Source: Hypsibius dujardini (taxonomy: Eukaryota > Tardigrada > Eutardigrada > Parachela > Hypsibiidae). Taken from it: DNA of 23,979 nt. A program made the translations under genes and the position numbers. Below, piece by piece: positions 22,063 through 23,979 of the stretch; the stretch's first letter is position 1, and the number at the start of each line of letters is the position of its first letter. A model generated the notes under the pieces. The model saw only the letters and a program-made list of their open reading frames with translations. It searched no databases and was not told the origin of the DNA. The DNA is taken from assembly GCA_001579985.1 (NCBI GenBank), contig LRSR01000362.1, forward strand, positions 1 to 23,979. Direction: 5' to 3'.

Positions 22063-22574
22063 ATGCACGCGATGCAGCGTTCGATCCGGATCCACGATCA
22101 GCAGGTAAACGTGAGACGGCCATTTTTATTCGTTAACTGTCGTATTTGTTAAAAGGACAATTTATATTAGACACGAGTTAATAACAGAGGGTGTTTATAG
22201 CGTGGGAACGCAACGAAAGCATCAGTTTAACATTAAATAAGGCTGAAGGAAGTTGTCGAACCAGGGATCGTGATTTACAGTCTGCTAACAGTCCGTGTTG
22301 GGAGTTTCAGCTGCTGTTCCTGGCGGAGCGGGCCCGTCAGGAGGTGGTCAAGTCCAAGACCGTCGGGCAATGCTACGCTGGGACGATGAGCAAACGCAGC
22401 GGCGACAACAAGTGGCAGCAAAGGTGGTTCCTGCTGCATCAGAATCTCCTCTTCTACTTTGAAAACAGCCACGCGGTCCGTCCGCACGGCGTTATCTTCC
22501 TGGAGGGGTCGTACTGCGAGCGGGTGATTCTTTCCAGTCCCCGGCACAAGGACAAAGACGTCCCCGATAATCAG
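22063..22574 (+). CDS. RASGRF: RasGRF-like Ras guanine-nucleotide exchange factor, first two coding exons (partial)
   Basis: RasGRF proteins are calcium-responsive exchange factors for Ras and Rac, ordered PH, coiled coil, IQ, DH, PH, REM, CDC25. Here exon 1 is 22063-22104 and exon 2 is 22311-22574, both phase 0 with donors GTAAACGT and GTAAAAAT. Exon 1 encodes MHAMQRSIRIHDQQ; the second Met (22072) aligns with the usual start of the family (MQ-x-x-I/V-R). Exon 2 encodes 88 residues including the N-terminal PH domain, with SKRSGDNKWQQRWFLLHQN (42-60), LLFYFE (60-65), RPHG, and IFLEGSYCER (76-85). The exon stops at the PH-domain loop. No next exon (expected to read like YFTV.F) is found before the window ends, so the gene continues beyond it. 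The gene symbol is given at family level. Confidence 0.8.
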
Positions 22575-23482
22575 GTAAAAATTTTTGTCCCGCGCCTGAA
22601 GAAAAGACGCGCGCGGGTCTTGACGATCGAGCGAAGAGCTGAGTGTAAAAGGGAAGTTATTATTAATAATTTAAAAGAGGATCTCTCCCTTTCTCTCCCT
22701 TTCTCTCCCTTCTCTCGCATCAGTGTGGCGGGGCTTGTTTTTGTCGCGGGAACAGAATTGCCTTCGTTGAAACGATTGTGCATATCCACACGGACGGTTT
22801 AGCAGCGAGGGACAGGGTCTCTAACAATTTTCACTACTGATACGGTAAAATCGGTCGCTTTCCTGTGAATCTTTCACGCGGAAATGCGGAATTTGTTCCT
22901 TTTTTTGCGTGCCCTTCGACGCATGCTTAATTACCGCGCTTTTGCAAGGCCGGGGGAACATTCGGTGAAGCTGTTTAATGTGGGTGTGACGGTATGTCGT
23001 CGTCCCCCTTGACACGTGAGGGAACGGGATTGTATTACATATTGCCTCAATTGGGAATTTGACTCGGGGATGCCTCTTGGAATTTAAGTCGATTACGGAC
23101 GTTTCTTTAATCACGTCAAGCGCGACGATTTTTTCTTCTTTCGTTAGTTAACTCAGTAATTTATCGATTGCTTTATTGATTTATGATTTTTATGAAATAT
23201 TTTTATATATTTTCATTATCATGACCGTTTTTACAATACGTTATGTGCCGTGTGTCCCGTGGAAAATTCCTACAACTTTGAAGAAGGAGAGATAATTTTG
23301 AGTAAAAACGACAACGGATCTCGTCGACAGTAGCGACCAACACACAACTCCTCCTCCTCCTCCCCTCCTCGTGCATTTCCAGCATAAGGACAATAAATAC
23401 GGTGCGGGGGCGTTTGATGATCGCATCGTTTGTCGCGCGACGGATCAGGGCCAAACTGATTGCAGTGATTTGATTTAAATTT
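22575..23482 (+). other. Probable intron of the RasGRF-like gene
   Basis: The sequence follows the exon 2 donor. It contains a CTCTCCCTTT run (about 22680-22713), an AT-rich segment (23150-23220) and a CTCCTC run (about 23348-23372). I found no continuation of the PH domain in any plus frame, nor any other gene. Confidence 0.55.
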
Positions 23483-23775
23483 GAGGTACCATTACCGAGG
23501 TACGAGGTACCATTACTGAGGTACTAGGTACCACTACCGAGGCACGAGGTACCATTACCGAGGTACTAGGGACCACTACCGAGGTACGAGGTACCACTAC
23601 CAAGGTACTAGGTACCATTACCGAGGTACGAGGTACCATTACCGAGGTACTAGGTACCATTAACGAGGTACTACGTACCATTACTAGGTATTACGTACCA
23701 CTACCGAGGTACTACGTACCATTACCGAGGTACTAGGTACCACTACCGAAGTAATAGGTACCATTACCGAGTGCC
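23483..23775. repeat. 21-bp minisatellite with a GGTACC site in most units, ~14 copies
   Basis: The unit is GAGGTACKAGGTACCAYTACC. GGTACC recurs at 23485, 23506, 23527, 23548 and onward every 21 bp, with a 1-bp slip towards the 3' end. Two subtypes (CGAGGTACCATT and CTAGGTACCACT) are interspersed. The period keeps a minus-strand frame open (VPRTSVM-type 7-residue repeat), which is an artefact. It lies downstream of exon 2 of the RasGRF-like gene. Confidence 0.95.
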
Positions 23776-23979
23776 GATCTTAAAAGCGTCGTCGTCGGAG
23801 TAGACGTCTTCCATCCCTCCAACAAAAACACTTATCAGTCTAATGCGATCTCCAATCTTCCCTCACTCACCAGATCCAAGATCCCTCCTTATTTCAACTA
23901 ATGCGAGAGTGCGCGAAATAGAGCGTGAATTAATAGACGGCGTGAAGGTGGAATGATTCAGATCGCAATCCGTCTAACG

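Noticed and set aside
22571-22789. Continuation of the RasGRF-like frame past 22574 into the following sequence
   Set aside because: The exon 2 frame remains open for a while only by chance. A GTAAAA donor at 22575, loss of PH-domain similarity, and a low-complexity CTCTCCC stretch mark it as intron.

Overview
This window is nuclear DNA from a metazoan, most likely an invertebrate. All recognisable genes are intron-rich and their splice sites are GT-AG. ATP synthase alpha and AFG1 are encoded with mitochondrial presequences, and a RasGRF-type exchange factor (an animal/choanoflagellate family) begins near the right end. I cannot name the phylum.

Left half (1-11.9 kb) is gene-dense. It holds the 3' end of an unidentified gene with a hydrophobic C-terminal tail (+, 3-985). 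Next is a complete 9-exon F1-ATP synthase alpha gene (-, 1853-5672; 555 aa), then a complete 9-exon AFG1/LACE1-type mitochondrial AAA+ ATPase gene (+, 6148-9546; 479 aa). Last is a complete 5-exon Vti1a-type Qb-SNARE gene (-, 9824-11521; 230 aa). Every exon join was checked for reading phase and matches the family reading. ATP synthase alpha and AFG1 are divergent across 475 bp, and AFG1 and Vti1 converge. Introns free of simple repeats can be as short as 57-82 nt. The long ones are mostly filled with TCTG/CAGA or GATT/AATC tetranucleotide arrays and minisatellites derived from them.

Middle (11.8-16.7 kb) is a graveyard of mobile DNA. A long-inverted-repeat element (about 12395-14191) has been hit twice. 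A 306-bp hAT-like MITE (8-bp target duplication, containing the assembly gap) sits in its left arm. A 760-bp element with long inverted repeats and a 9-bp target duplication (Mutator-like hallmarks) sits in its body and itself carries a smaller hairpin. A transposase-like C-terminal fragment, a 39-bp tandem repeat and a 444-bp fold-back inverted repeat follow. A possible terminal exon of another minus-strand gene lies at 11812-11925.

Right part (16.7-24 kb) is mostly unassigned sequence with simple repeats. The first two coding exons of a RasGRF-like gene (+, 22063-22574) carry the start and most of an N-terminal PH domain. The remainder of that gene would lie beyond the window, and the sequence after exon 2 contains a 21-bp minisatellite. 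I found no new enzymatic or defence system. The most unusual content is the nested transposon structure, a long overlapping upstream ORF on the AFG1 mRNA, and a minisatellite with a strict 52/48-bp alternating period.
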